Source of the DNA: Opisthorchis felineus
Taxonomy: Eukaryota; Platyhelminthes; Trematoda; Opisthorchiida; Opisthorchiidae
Reading direction: 5' to 3'
NCBI GenBank assembly: GCA_004794785.1
Contig: SJOL01006426.1
Span: 509,156 to 573,155, forward strand
Length of the DNA: 64,000 nucleotides
This document shows, one piece after another, positions 48,836 to 62,200 of the stretch. Numbering within the stretch: position 1 is the stretch's first letter; every line of letters begins with the position of its first letter. The position numbers were made by a program, and so were the translations under genes. The notes below the pieces were generated by a model. It did no database searches. It saw nothing but the letters and a program-made list of their open reading frames with translations, and was not told the DNA's origin.

Positions 48836-51800
48836 GGACTGTCTGCAGTATTATTTTTATTCTGTCAACTGAATATTGTTCGCATAGAAGACAACTTTCA
48901 TAAGTAAACCACGACCATTTGTTTGGATTGCAAATACTCACCACTTAAGTATCCAAGGGTACTAAAAAATCTGGTTATGCTTAGACCAGGATCAACGTGT
49001 CCACGTTTACAGCACGAATGTGCCTGCGTAATGACCCGATTTATCATTTACTTGATGAGTGCATTTATATATCCATGTATCTATGGCCAACCGATATATC
49101 AAAACATTTCATTACGTCCATTTGGCATTTTGTTTTATAACCATCTGACTATTTCCCTTCTTTGATTCTAAAAGTTTTTCAGAGCACTTGTTTCACAGCT
49201 TATTCGACTAAATTGGTGTTCTTTATGGTTTACCGTCTGATAAGCTGTGCTTCAGGGGATACCATTCGGTGGAGTCTTATTAGTCCCAAAACCAGAGCCT
49301 GAAACTGTTGTTTGCGAGCATTATCTTTAAATTCTAACACATGTTTTTCCACTCAATGAAACTACAATTCTTTTTTTGGATAAAAATGTCAGCGCAGGTT
49401 TAACGCTGAGCCAGTAAAAGCGCAATCTTTTTACATTAAAAACATTCAAATACGGTTCACATTTACATCAACTTCCCAAACGAAAAGCTTTGTATCTCAC
49501 CAACAATACATTTTTTAATTACACATAAAATTTTTAGTGAAGATAGAAAACTTAAAATTGATTTCAACTGCTTTTCTTAGTAAAGCCAAGCGTAAAAACC
49601 AAACACACATTTCCAGGCAAACAAAATAACATATATATGAATTTGAACCAATAATCAGCCAAACAGAATAGGCTTATATTTTTGTGAAAAACAGCTGATA
49701 AAATCTAATGTCCCTCGACTACATCTCACTTAAACGAATCAGATGATATCCCTTTTGTTTTACTGGACGTTTATTTTACATGCTTGCGAGTAGTTAGAAA
49801 AGTGCACTGTGCTCACAATAAAGAGGAGCAATTTGTAAAATAGACCTGGATTTTGAAATGCATACTAGTATTTAAACGGATGCCTGATGAAAAGAATCAG
49901 AACAACGCGTTCAGACTAAAAAACATGTAGGCCTTTCTGTGAAACCCCTAAGTTCATTCCAGTCATTCTGCGTTTTTTCGATGACTCTAATAAATCTCTG
50001 TTGCACTTAATATATATATACGATTGCTATTCATTGAGCCGTTGAGTGTTTGTTTCACTCGTTAAGCTCAATGCTTGATGAACTGATGCATGAGTAACTT
50101 TCTAGGCTGTCTAAAGAAGTCCTGCTCCAAAAAGTTGTTAGAATAATCCATTCATGCTATTTTGGTTAGGTGCACTATGCAGCGCATGCACAATCAGACT
50201 TTGCGGTCCTGTTTCGGAAGAAAATGATTTCGGGAGGTTCTTAGAAGCTACAACCACATAGGTTTATGGTGCCTATCGCAAACATGGAAAAGTACTAGTA
50301 TTTGGGCAATCGCGGATACGTGCAGATTTGACCACAAGTGTGAAGGTCCTCGATATCTACTACATCGATCTTGTCTGGAATGAACCGGAATCAGGCAGAT
50401 AGACGAGGACGAAACCGTGTTTTGTCTGTCTGTTACGTGTGAGCCAGAGTTTTTAGGTTTATCAGAATGCAAATATGTGTGCAAACAATAATTTACGGTG
50501 GACGCACTAGAAGCAAATTTATCCCCATGCACAGCTCATTTCACTGTTGTGGAATAGTCGTCTAGCGCATTCTTGTATGCAAATTATTATTTGTTCGTGG
50601 AAGACATACAAGACTTGATGACCTAACACCGACTACCAGCACATTGTCCAAGACAGTATGCGTTTTGTTTATCGGGAATTTTCGTTCCGTGTGTTATGTC
50701 TCGTGTTAAGCGTGACATCGGACCAGATGTTATTCGTGTACGTAGCTTATTTCACTTACCCTGTCGTAGATTTTACTCGCGAAACTGGCCTCTTTACTCA
50801 TTTTTATTAAGTGCCAGATTGATGAAAATGTGCAAACATGTATTAGCAGAAACCTAAAAAGAGAAGCTCATTTTATTCCGTCAGGGCGAAACTCTTACTG
50901 CCTATCTTGTTAACATTTCCATGTTAAGTCATTGTCCGCAATGAGCCATCATTAGCTACGTCCTAGTTAATAAGATGCTTCTAAATTTTGATTAAAATAA
51001 CGCTGTTATGAGTACCGTTTATTCACGCACCTTAGTGAGAGAGTACCGCAAACGGGATATGTTTTCTTGGATTTGTCTGACAGATGTAATCTGATGGCAA
51101 AATACAAATTTGTCTAGGATGACCTAACGTTAACACACAGTGGAAAAATGAGGGTTAAAATATCAGTAACTTTCAGAACCCCAAATAAATAGCATCAGTT
51201 AGAAATAACGATATGTAGCACAAAATTATAAATTCCGTTATATATTCTGTACAAGATGTAACTTATTTACATCCTGATTGATTAGGCTTTCCATTAAATG
51301 CATAAAAGACTGCATTACGCGTTCACGGTTAATAGGCGTAAAAAACTAATTAACTAACCAAATACAAATCTCAGAGCTGTGGAATTTGAAATGTCGGAAC
51401 TTGATATTAAACGAACACCACGATAGTTTTGAGACATTTATTACATTTATGACCAAAGTGAAAGTTAAAACATTTTGGCTTGTGCACTTAAGATTCATGA
51501 TCATGGTGTGTGAAAGTGAAAAAAGCACTTTGAATATAATTTCATACATTAATTAAATTTGATTGCCAATACTACGTGGCTAAAAACCTCCCATCATTTA
51601 AGGTCCTACCGGAATTTACTTTTTCGAAACTTTTATTTTGAAGTTGATGTTAATCAACAGTGACTTGCCTGTAAAATTATTGCAAGCCGACGGCCAAGTT
51701 ACTGTGGTGTGTGTTAAAGTTGAGCGTAATTAAAACAATTAGGAGCTAACAAGCTACCACAAACTATTTGGCCTCCTGCATGATCCAGACCAACGACAAT

Positions 51801-52017
51801 CAAACAGCCAGAGGTTGTGGTTTTGGATACAGTTTGAAATGCCGCACTAAACGGAAGACCGGTAAGTCGTGACCGATCGTTTCATGATGTTCACGAAGTA
51901 ACTAGGAAACCAAACACAGATAGTTTGATTGAATCACCAGGCCAATCGAGGCATTCGTCGGTAGCACGTGTCTCCGAGTGTTCTATTAAATGTCGGCTTG
52001 TTCATTGAAGTTTGCAG

Positions 52018-52120
52018 CTGGTTTGCGAATATTTCGTCTCCTTTTGGGGAGACATCACCAACGAAGATCTCTTCTCAAGAGTCGTACTGCAGTGCAGAAG
52101 AACGACAGAAAAACCATAAG
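52018..52120 (+). CDS. Candidate short internal exon (103 nt)
   Basis: The acceptor ATTGAAGTTTGCAG ends at 52017 and the donor CCATAAG/GTAGGT begins at 52121; both are close to consensus. One frame is open across the exon (WFANISSPFGETSPTKISSQ, then SYCSAEERQKNHK), starting one base into the exon and ending on a codon boundary. The frame also reads through the donor to 52243. Its size suits a typical internal exon. The protein is polar and unassigned. Confidence 0.32.
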
Positions 52121-55100
52121 GTAGGTGCATTTCTAATTCAAACCTTGTGTATTGGTGTACAACAAGAACAAGAACCTTATCGTTGTTTGGTGAGAATCCC
52201 ATTTCGCATTCACCCAGTTTTGATCAGTGAAACAAAAGTTTGACTCAGAAAATATGCAAAAACATGATTTCATGAAGTTGACATGTATTGGTTGATGAAT
52301 GATGAAAGTCTCTATGTAAGTCTTGCTGCAGACCAGCTCTGAACTTTCTGCGCGGTTTTTCCTGTTAGAGTAAATGAATCCTGGAATGGTGCAATCATGG
52401 TATTCATTGAATTCTGTGTCTATTCATAGGCTCTAATTTTCCTAACAACAGGATGTTCGCACCTTTTGGCCACAGGCTAAAGGCAGAAAGGAAAAACATT
52501 GTTGTTCTAAACTATAATCCGTGATTTATTTTAGTTTTTAGCTCAGCTGGTGCCCCGTCGAACTTATTCAGCCTCAGTTGGTGGGCTGAAATATAACTCG
52601 AAATGCTGATCTTGTTCAAGAACCCTAAATCATGGTTCTGCCGGGGGTAGTTTAATTCCATCTGATGTGCATTCGTCTAAGTTCTCATCAAGCCCATAGC
52701 CTGTCAGTACTGATGGAGAACGGGTTAAATGGACATCCGTTGTACACTTTGATTCTCACTAGGATTAGAGAAAAACGGTGCCACATGTTCTAACTCTCCG
52801 TGCTGCCTGTTGTTCAGGGTTTTATAACTATAGTTACTTGTCAGATACCAAAACCCTATACAGATACAGCCTCACTGAGCTTCCCTATAAACTGGGTCAG
52901 GCGCTGCGAAGATTCGCAGGCACACCGCAAATGTCGTCCTTGGAAACCTGTGGTGGTGCCTCCAAAATTTGATGTAACGTATGGTCGACGCAATCTTCGC
53001 CAGCACATAAACCGACCTGTTTTTTTCACCATTTTCCCCAGGTAATAGGATAACTGGTGCAGAAATTTAAACCTGAAACGCAGAAGGACGATATTCTAGT
53101 GGTTAAGACGAACTGAATTGGATCCATTCCATACAATAGAGTTGACCGCCAACTCCCTTGGAATACTGTACTACCCATTTCGGCTGCACATTGAACATTA
53201 AAGTTGTTGGTTCTTCGATGAACGTATAACGTCCGTTTGCTAGCATTTTTTTCTTGAAACGTCTGGGATAAGTAACCCATCAGAATCCATGGAGGAGTCC
53301 ATCAGAATGTCTTTTACATTGCTTTGTAATTTGGTTTAGGAAAACCAAAATAATACAAAGATTCACAACCAAATTAAGGTGAAACATATTTAAAAGGCTT
53401 GAACAGCTTACATTGAAAACAAAAACCTATGAAACCAATATGTTTGACGTTTAAGCAAGCTGATTTAACGCATCTCACTAGCCAATAGTTAGTTGGATAA
53501 TCAGGAAATGTCACAAGACACCTGGTTATTACAAACTCTTATTCAAAGTCACCTAAACTGTGACAGTTTGTACACAGTGAGAGAAAATATCGTTCTATTT
53601 TAACATACAGCTGCGATGAATTCACCCCGCCTTACATGAGTAAAAACTACATGGCGTTCAGTGCACTGGTCAGTAGCAAACAGCTAACTGGCGTGGCGTG
53701 AGTTAGACGGCTCACCAATATGACGACATATTTCTGCACATGTGTGCTTCATTTGCATCTACTCTGTATGATCGCCGATTGTTCATGAACATCCGCAGCT
53801 GTGTGTGCATTATATATAGTATCACACAGGGTTGTCTCTATACTTGGTCGTCCTGGTTTCCTGTTGCTAAGGAAGATAAGGGGTAATAGCCCAGTTCCAA
53901 TTTGCCAACTGTGTTGCGTCAGGTTGAAAAGTGAATCGGTATATTTTGAGATGAGTTGCTACTCTTTGGTTGAGCTTCCTTATACTTCGTTTTCTTAATT
54001 AGAGTGATCTGGGTCATAATCACAGCACAGTTGACAGGATGGTATATTCTTATCTGTGGATCCATCAGTGAACCGAATTATTTATAGTTAGTAGGAAGTC
54101 AGTCAACCCACCCAACAGAGCACTGATGATATATTCTTTAATGTCGACGAAACGCCTGCAGTTACATTACCAACCTGGCAGATAGCTCAATAGCCACGTG
54201 GTCAGCAGCCAATTTATATACCTAACTAACTATTCTATTCACTACTCTATCTGTGTAAACAGTTACGTATCGGTTATTCAGAGTTGGCCAAGAGGGCATT
54301 ATGTGACTTCCACCTATGAGGTTCCAACTATAATCAACCTTATAACTTCAGAAATTCCATTATCCACTAAGAAATCCTCCTTTCTCTGCAATATCATTGA
54401 ATGGATTACATCCGGACCCTCAGAAAAGCTGTGCCTTATGGGTTTGTGTGAGTAAAACGTGTGACTAAAAAATCCACCACAAAATCAATCCCGAAATTTT
54501 CCAACAACGAATATGCAAAAAAGATACCGGTGCCTGGTATACGACTATCCTAGATAGTTGTCATTGAATTAGCTGTTCATCTCGAGTAGCATTTACATGA
54601 AAGCAAGAATGCATTGTTAGTTTTTCCATTTGTAAAAATAAACCACCGAGTATGTTTGCCTGCTGCATGTATTTGCGTTTTCATTACCATCGTCAAATGC
54701 TGCACATCGCACCAGACTAATGTAAGTTTTATGCCCGAGTATTTCTGATTCTAGATTATGAGTGCGTCTCTCAAATATGAAATCTGAAGTTCCCTCCTAA
54801 ACTCCGGAAGAAACTTTCATGGTTTTCCGGATCTACCGTACATATAAGCAGAGCATTCTCCCGCATGCTGCATTTACTGTATACGTGAGCCTAGTTCATG
54901 TCACAAATTAAATATACTGCACCCGCGTTTTCGTTTTCTCCAAATCATTTACACTGTCAGTCATTCGCGCGAAAGAGCTTTAATTCATCAGGTTTAGTAT
55001 ACTGCATATTAATTGCAGGTTAACTGACCTGATTTGTTGGTTTGCTTTCTGCCGATTTGATTGGCACTCTGTAAGAAATGTACCTGAGTCCCCATTTGGT

Positions 55101-56989
55101 CACTTAACGCTGAGGAACATTCTCAAATGACATTTTTGTATTCAGAATTCAAACGTCCAGACCTTTGGATCACCAATTATAGTTGCAAGGTTGTCCTTAT
55201 AATGACGCATATTAAAAGGTCAGCACCGCAAGCTGAAAGATTAAACAATTAGCTAGTTAAAAAGTAGTCATCTGACCCGAGTCACTGACATCTCGACTTA
55301 ATGCTACCAAAGTCAATTACTTGATTCCAGGCAAATGGAAGCAACAATTCTTCACGATTTATCTCTGCTTAATCACAAAATGTGACTTATTGTAGAATGA
55401 AAAACTAAAAGAACTCGGGTATATTTCTATAAACGTCATGCAAGGTGAAAGAGGACTGAAAACGAATGACAAATTTTCAGAAAAAATCGATTGTGCAGCA
55501 TAAAAGTTGGTAGTATGCGTTTTACGGAATATCTTCGGAAAATATCATATACCTCTTTGATTCCATATTCAAATTGCCCCATTTACGTCTCCTTTGACGT
55601 TTCAGGACGACTTCTATCTTATATTCGGAAGTCACGCAAGTCGCGTGTGACAGATGTCCAGCTTTAGATTAAAGCTGATCAAATCAGTTTGGAAATATCC
55701 CACTTTAGTACCTACTGCCTTCTAGTTGAATCATCATGCAAACAGAGCACCATTCCGGTAAGCTACAGCTAATAAATTAAGCAAACTCCAGGTAGACGAG
55801 ACGACAGCCGGAATCGTGGCTGTACAAGTTGCCTTGGCTCACCGGTGCTCGAAATCCATTAGCAGGAGCTTTTAAGGCAATGTGAGCGTTCTGACTGGCC
55901 ACAAGGTTCTCGATCAAAGCCAATATGAGACTTCATGCCAAAATGTCACATTCTAATGATACGTCACATTAGAAATGCCTTCAGCCGGCTACTGTTGCTT
56001 CCATTCCCGCCACACTCAGTTAAGTACTGGCAAAAAGAATAAATCATTTACGCACATCAAATCAGTCCAAACATCTCCCAGGCTCACAACTTCAGTGATG
56101 CTGCGGATGAGAATCCCCAATTCAACCTCAAATTTAAGAATGTCCCCAGTACTGTTGGTCTTGTATAAAAAAATCCACTGGTTTCAGATGAGCTCATACA
56201 GATAACCTGCAACTTCGTGCATATGGACAGTTTTAGTGCATCATCCATCGGCAGAAGTCCCATTTCACTGCTTTGACTCCAAATTCCTCGCAGCTGAACC
56301 TTCTACAGCATGCATACCAACCGACAAGCTTTTACCTAAGCAGCCATGTTATACGAAAGAACTGGGTCTGACGTCTACAGTGTCTGGTGTCCGAAAATCC
56401 CTTATTTAGTCATTCATTTCTAACGGATGAAGAGCTCGGTTGCGTTCTGTTTTAATCCTGGTGTACGGACTTTATGGCGTGCACATAGCTAGTATTGCAG
56501 CTGAAACCGCCCAAAATGCAAGGCTCTGAAAAGGTGCAGTTCATACTCAGAGACCGGCTGAAGTGCATTTAAGACAACACAGTCCCTTTAGCCACTGTTA
56601 AGAACATTCTCAAAGTTCATTTGGATGGTGACAGAGTTGCATCATTTGATGGATCAAAGTCAAGTGTGGGATTGATTTGATAGTGCTCAATTCGAAACGG
56701 ATTATACCGTAGATGAAGTATCACAAAATCGATGTACAACCCTCAGGCATCGTGACCATGAACTATCTGAACAATGCCAGCGCAAGAGTAAAAACACGTG
56801 TCAAAGTAACTACTATAATTCATTTAGTGTCAGACACAACCCTCACTAACCGGATGGACAATTTTGTATTGGGAAAGACCGATAGTTTTCTTCAGTGGTA
56901 TTTTGTGCTTTAGGAAACAGAAGATAACCTAGAACGGAATAGTAAGAAGCTTCGTGCCTGAGTGCCCAAAACGGTTTTAGAGATTTCGT
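52121..56989. other. No supported gene; GC-richer towards the LINE
   Basis: Nothing codes convincingly. From about 55.7 kb the base composition rises and the frames become longer but broken, probably the decayed 5' part of the LINE that is readable from 57.0 kb. A CTGATGA-to-CGAAAC spacing occurs at 54123-54153, without a pairing stem. Confidence 0.35.
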
Positions 56990-58202
56990 CAATGTAAAAC
57001 CAGGTTGTTCATAACGAAGAGCAAACTAATGGCTATTTTTGTCACCGGGAGGCAACTTGATGCGCTATCTCTTAATATGACCTCTCTCAAAAAACCACTG
57101 ATAAAGTTTCTCATAGGCATCAATTGATCAACATCAGAGCTTATGGACAGGTGGGTAATACCTAACGATGGATTCAAAACTGTCTAAGTGGTAGAACGTA
57201 TTATGCGTCTGTCAACGTTGCTTTACCGCTCTTGTTCACAGCCATGAATGGTATGCCTTTCTGAGATTGGTGCTTGGCTCCACACTGCTCAAGATCGTTG
57301 TGAATGACCTACCAAGTGTCGCGAATGTCATAAGTTTCATGTATGTGGACTGATGAAATAAGAGTAGTAGTGTCTTATGACACGGTAGGCTAATTCAAAT
57401 GGCACTGAAATCGTAGCATGTGCCGTATTATAGATAGGTGGTGTCCATCAACCGCGGCAATTCTTACATGATTTATTGGAGACATCCACCTCGGGACACT
57501 TTCTTGGTGAGGTGTATTAATGTCTTCAGATTCAAGACGGTCGTCGATATAAAAGCAGAGTCACAAAAGGTTTTGACAGTTCAAAATGCCCTTCGCATTT
57601 CTGTCTCAAGTCTACCTGCCACTGTTTTACATTCGTATTAACTCAGCCTGGAGTGCACATTATCTGTTTCTTGTTTGCACCCCGAGGAGAAGCAGAACCT
57701 GCCAGAAAGTTAAGAGAAGAGGAGCGGCATACTGCGCCTTTCCTCGCAAGAAGATAGTCTGTAGCACCTAAATCCCTTCAGAATAGACCACCTGCTAAGT
57801 CGTAGAACTTTGTACATCCAATCCATATTTTAATGGTCTGGGAAAATAAATACAGCAGACTAAACGAGCTAGAGGTCATTTGAGTCAAGGGAGAATACGG
57901 GGTGAAATTGTGATATTTTGTCAACTAGAGCAGTTAATCAATGGAGTACTCTTCAAAAAGTGGTGGTACCCGTCCACACTGAATAGAAGTTTAGGAAGCT
58001 AGTGGATAAATGTTTACCAAGAGAGAAAAATGCAGGACACTTTTTTTCACCTCCAGGTACTGACAGCCCGATCCACACTGCCAACTTGAGGTATGACCTT
58101 ACACTACACACCAACATAAACACTAATAGATGTACGTTAGTTAAAATGCCGCTGAGTCATCAAATTCCAAACAGAAAACACCACGAGATAACAGAATTCT
58201 GA
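56990..58202 (+). mobile_element. CR1/Jockey-type LINE reverse transcriptase remnant
   Basis: The 3' half of a non-LTR reverse transcriptase can be followed in successive frames. A palm segment (DKVSHRHQLINIRAYG, WIQNCLSGRTYYASVN) starts at 57079, interrupted by TAA at 57163 and TGA at 57262. After a frameshift, VLGSTLL then VVNDLPS runs from 57270. The catalytic YxDD box reads Y-V-D-stop at 57342-57353. RINRGNS-like thumb sequence and FKTVVDIKAES (about 57438-57641), a QKVKRRGAA block (about 57713), RIRGEIVIF (about 57890) and an HFFSPPGTDS tail (58037 on) follow in the usual order for this clade. The element is clearly non-functional. The GC-richer DNA upstream, 55.7-57.0 kb, may hold its 5' part, but I could not align it to an endonuclease. 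Confidence 0.78.
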
Positions 58203-59035
58203 ACACAGATTGCATGATAAATAAAACGATAGCTATGCAGATATAATCTTATACGTTAAAATATCACAGTAAATGGTATAATCATTTCTAGGCGAATTCA
58301 ACGCCTTGATTGCGAACGGAGATTGTGGTGACGCTAGTGTTGTTCAACCAAAGCCAAGTCAATAACCCTTTGCGTAAAAATTTAGGTTTCTAATTATATG
58401 AACATAATTTATTACTACGTAAAAATTTGTTGATAAATTCATGTTGGTTTGGTTTTGATTCACGCCTGTAGAATCATCTTTCCAGCAAAATTTTCACTTT
58501 TCGCCAATAACCAACTTAGGTATATCTAAACTTTTGCACTACTTTGCCCGGGAAGATGGGGGAGGTACGTGATATCCGACTCAATCCCCATTTGCTCAAC
58601 TAAATTAGGTCTTTCAAACCCACTACTGTTGGATTGCACCGTAAATCGCATTTCATCTTATTTTCTCATGATTGGTTCATCGGAATCTGCACCACAATCA
58701 TATCTATCAGGTGTGATGTATACGTGCAGATCCCTAAGGAAGTATGAAAACTGATATGGAGAGAGCTTGCCGGAGGCTATAGGAGAGCAAACAACATGTT
58801 AAAAAATGCACCACATTACAAAAATTAGATTTGCGTAAAAGAGCGTGAGGTTTCACGGTGGTACATTACGTCTTTGATAGATCATAGAGCTTACAAGCCC
58901 ATTTGCTTACGCATTTCTACTTGAACTTTTCCGGTTGTATCGTTATGATAGCAAAAATCTTCAGCCTTAATAAGGAATTCATTATATCGTTTAAGTCACG
59001 TGTAATAGGAAAGCCTTTAGTGGTGGTTTTCTTAC

Positions 59036-59222
59036 ACACCATTTGGGGTTGAGTCTAGCAGTAAGCCCAAATACGGTCTGTTTAGATCCCAAGTTACACC
59101 GATGCTTCTGTGGCAATAACTAAGTTTCCTATCATTAGCAAATATCCCGTAGCTGAATTGCTTCGATTGCAACAAGACTTCCGTGATTGCTAAGCCATCC
59201 TTTAGGGCTGCGACACAAAGCA
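59036..59222 (-). CDS. Candidate internal exon, minus strand (187 nt)
   Basis: On the minus strand an acceptor (ACCAGACTGTGCAG) precedes 59222 and a donor, GTGT/GTAAGA, follows 59036. The frame is open throughout. It reads LCVAALKDGLAITEVLLQSK, then FSYGIFANDRKLSYCHRSIG, then TWDLNRPYLGLLLDSTPNG, with good protein-like composition. Entry is at phase 1 and exit at phase 2. I do not recognise the family. Another minus-strand candidate lies 1.9 kb upstream in the transcription sense (61142-61213); whether they belong together is unknown. Confidence 0.38.
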
Positions 59223-62200
59223 CTGCACAGTCTGGTAGATGAGGTAGCCAAGCGCCCTGAAATAACTGGCCCGATTAGTATAACATGGCTTTGACTATAT
59301 AACTGATATCTTGTCTATAGAAAGCACCACTTGAATATTTTAATCCAATCTCATTTGTTTAGGCGCAAGTTCATGACTTTGTTTTGTGAATTCCGTTACA
59401 TCAGTGAGGTAGAAATTGTCTTATTTCCAGAGATAAGGGCTTCCGATTTTATCCTCAACCTACTGAAGGAAAAAGGCCTACAACCTCCTCCACGCTATCA
59501 AAATAAAAATAGTGCAATAAGTTGTCAGAAACTTACATTTTTCAGCAAGTGGGAACATAAAACTAATAGCCACAACAGTTTTTTCCACGATTCATTCGAA
59601 CGACCGTGCATTGCATTATACGTTGAGCGTGAAAAAGGTGTTAGTCTGAGGGAATTTGTGAGAATTTGTGAGAATCATCAGGCCTGCAACAGTTTATCCC
59701 TTTGGTAATCTAAATAACACATTTAAAAGACGGATGCCAGCAAATAAGCACATCTTATATTGTCTCCTCAGAAAAAAACTACCAACTGCAAGTAAAAAAC
59801 TCCCCTAAAGTCCGTACGAAAGCGGAGTGCAGCACATGGTTACAGATTGTTCGGTCAATTAAGAAAGATGGTATACATGTTAAATTTAAGGTATCTAATG
59901 GGTACGTCGAATTTGGACACATGCTGAAGTGTTGAACGGATCGCTTGTAGCGGCCTTAGCGAATTTGAGAACATGTAGGCTCAGGTGAGTGGACAGAATG
60001 GTTAACGCTGAGGTCAAATCAACTCGGTAGCCTGTGACTAGATGTTCTCCAATTGCTTACTGCCGTAGATTACGATCGTGCAAACATCTCAGATCTTGAA
60101 CCGTCTTTAGGTTCTGAACCCAAAGTGAACCTATTCCGTAATCTTGGCAAATGGACACTCGCTGATTCTGTCTATATACCTTCCTCCACAGTTTAAGTTG
60201 AGCTCTTACTCACAGTTGTATCGGGCTGCAGTAGGTTTCTTCCCCTAAAAGGATGTTGTGATAATTCTGGCCTCCGGTTTTGGACCCGCGTCTCCGAAGC
60301 AAATTACGTCCTTATTGGTGACACAAAACGGCCGGCTGTTTTTGTATTTACCTTATTGCCTTCGTAGAAGCGCTCCTTGAATACGGTCTTTTTGTATAGC
60401 TTTCACACAGCCTACCGCAGTTGGCAGTTGACAGACATCTTCTGGTTATCGAATACCGAGTTAATTTGGTCTCAACTTTTACCATCCTGCCCTGTCGCCA
60501 ACACTCACACGCTCCCACACCCGCTGCCGCCACAAACAATCGATGCAGGTCTCCACTGTGTCAACAAAAGATACCAATATGACCCTGAGGTTACCTTGGC
60601 ATGCATTCCTCAGCCCTTTATTGAATTACCGGTCAGTGACCCAATTAGTGATTATAAATTTTTTTGTTGTCTTGCTATTGAGATTTTGGTACTGACGAAC
60701 CATTTCCCAAATGTGTTGTTAAAATCATGTAAATAAAACGTGAATCTTCAGTTCAAGTGCCACAAATCCGATTGAGTCACATGAAACGGAGGCCACTGAT
60801 TCCAGAAGCTCACTAAGTGGTGCACTGACACCCGAAAAATTGCTCAAAATGTATGAAACCTCAACTGCTTACTTTAGATATTGATTTAAGCGTTCACACC
60901 TGACTTATGTGCGCGTAAACGGTTTGCGTAAACAGTGAACCCCAAATTACGGGCAGCGAGTGCTAACCACAAAGGTATCTTAAATAACCCATAGGACAAA
61001 ATGCTTTAAATATGCGAATGTCTCCACCAACCGGAAATCCTTAGAAGCCGTTGAGATATTAACAAATTTTCTGTCGACCATATGCTTTTGGAGCCAGCTC
61101 ATGTACGCATGGTCTTCCCGAAGACGCTGGATGGAGCTTACCCATAATTTTGCGTCACTGTCTATCTGTAAGTTATGTAAATTTCTGAGTACCACCAGAA
61201 CACTTGGACACATTCACGTTTAAAACACAAAACCAAAGCTATATAGTTAACATTTCTAGGCGACAATATATTAAGAGCTTTTTCAAGAATGACTGTTCAT
61301 TTTTTCAGGATTGTGTGTCATTCGCGTATTCAAATGATTGTACTATATATAAAAATGATTCCGTGCAAGCTGTCTGAATAATGAAAGATTGTGGTTTCGA
61401 AAGGTCATATAACGAAGAATTACGTGAGGTGTTTTGCTCTTATTGGGTTGGATAAATCACTGAAAGTTATTAGTAAGTTAAATTTTTGTCTTCCGTTAAC
61501 ATGATGCAAGAGTAACTCGGTTCCTTTACCGCGAGGTTTCTGAGTTAGGCTTAAGCAGTTTACAGATAATGAAATTAAAATCATTATAGATTGTTTCACT
61601 GCACTGCAATTTCTCAATTTGAGGACAAACTATTACCGCAGCGATGCAGCGCAGCAAGGCATTCGAAGATTTTGTCGCAGATTTTTAAAAGATCAGTCTA
61701 CTTTAGTAAATTGTTCATCAGTCCGCATAGTAAGGCTCCACTAATGTCACAGCTGCGTGTTTTGGCCGCCCTGTGTTCCGGACTTGATCTGTTGAAGATC
61801 AGAACAAAAAAGCTACCAGTAGTGATTCATTCGTTATTCCGCTTTGTGTAGAATTTCGTGGAGTAGCATGATCGTTGTTTAAAACACAACACTGAGTGGA
61901 AAAAGATGGGTAGATTGACAGTTGGAATACCAAAGGTAAAATGTGCAAGATTTGATTTGATTCAGTTTTATGGACGAAGTACTGTTATAGTGAGCAAGAA
62001 AAGAAATCCAGTGGAACTTCAGAACTGATCACCTCCAAACTATTTGGCACAAGATATGGCAAGTGTATGAGACTTAAACTGAATGAAGGAGCAGTCGTAG
62101 TAGATAAATGCACGCTGTTTGTGAATTATCCCTCTAGATGAGATGAGTGTAGCTGGATGGGCTGCAGGTGAGTGAAAACAGCAGGTATCAGGTTTTGTGG

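Larger units (their letters stand above)
47509..52017. other. AT-rich DNA without a supported gene
   Basis: Only short frames are present. The hairpin and palindrome pair at 48781-48835 is the only structure I would point out. Confidence 0.4.

Noticed and set aside
52530..52610. TAGCTCAGCTGG, an A-box-like string
   Set aside because: No matching B box or acceptor stem at tRNA spacing; possibly a very old SINE, but unsupported.
59649..59670. Two tandem copies of a 10-base unit (GAATTTGTGA)
   Set aside because: Too short and too few to call a tandem repeat array.
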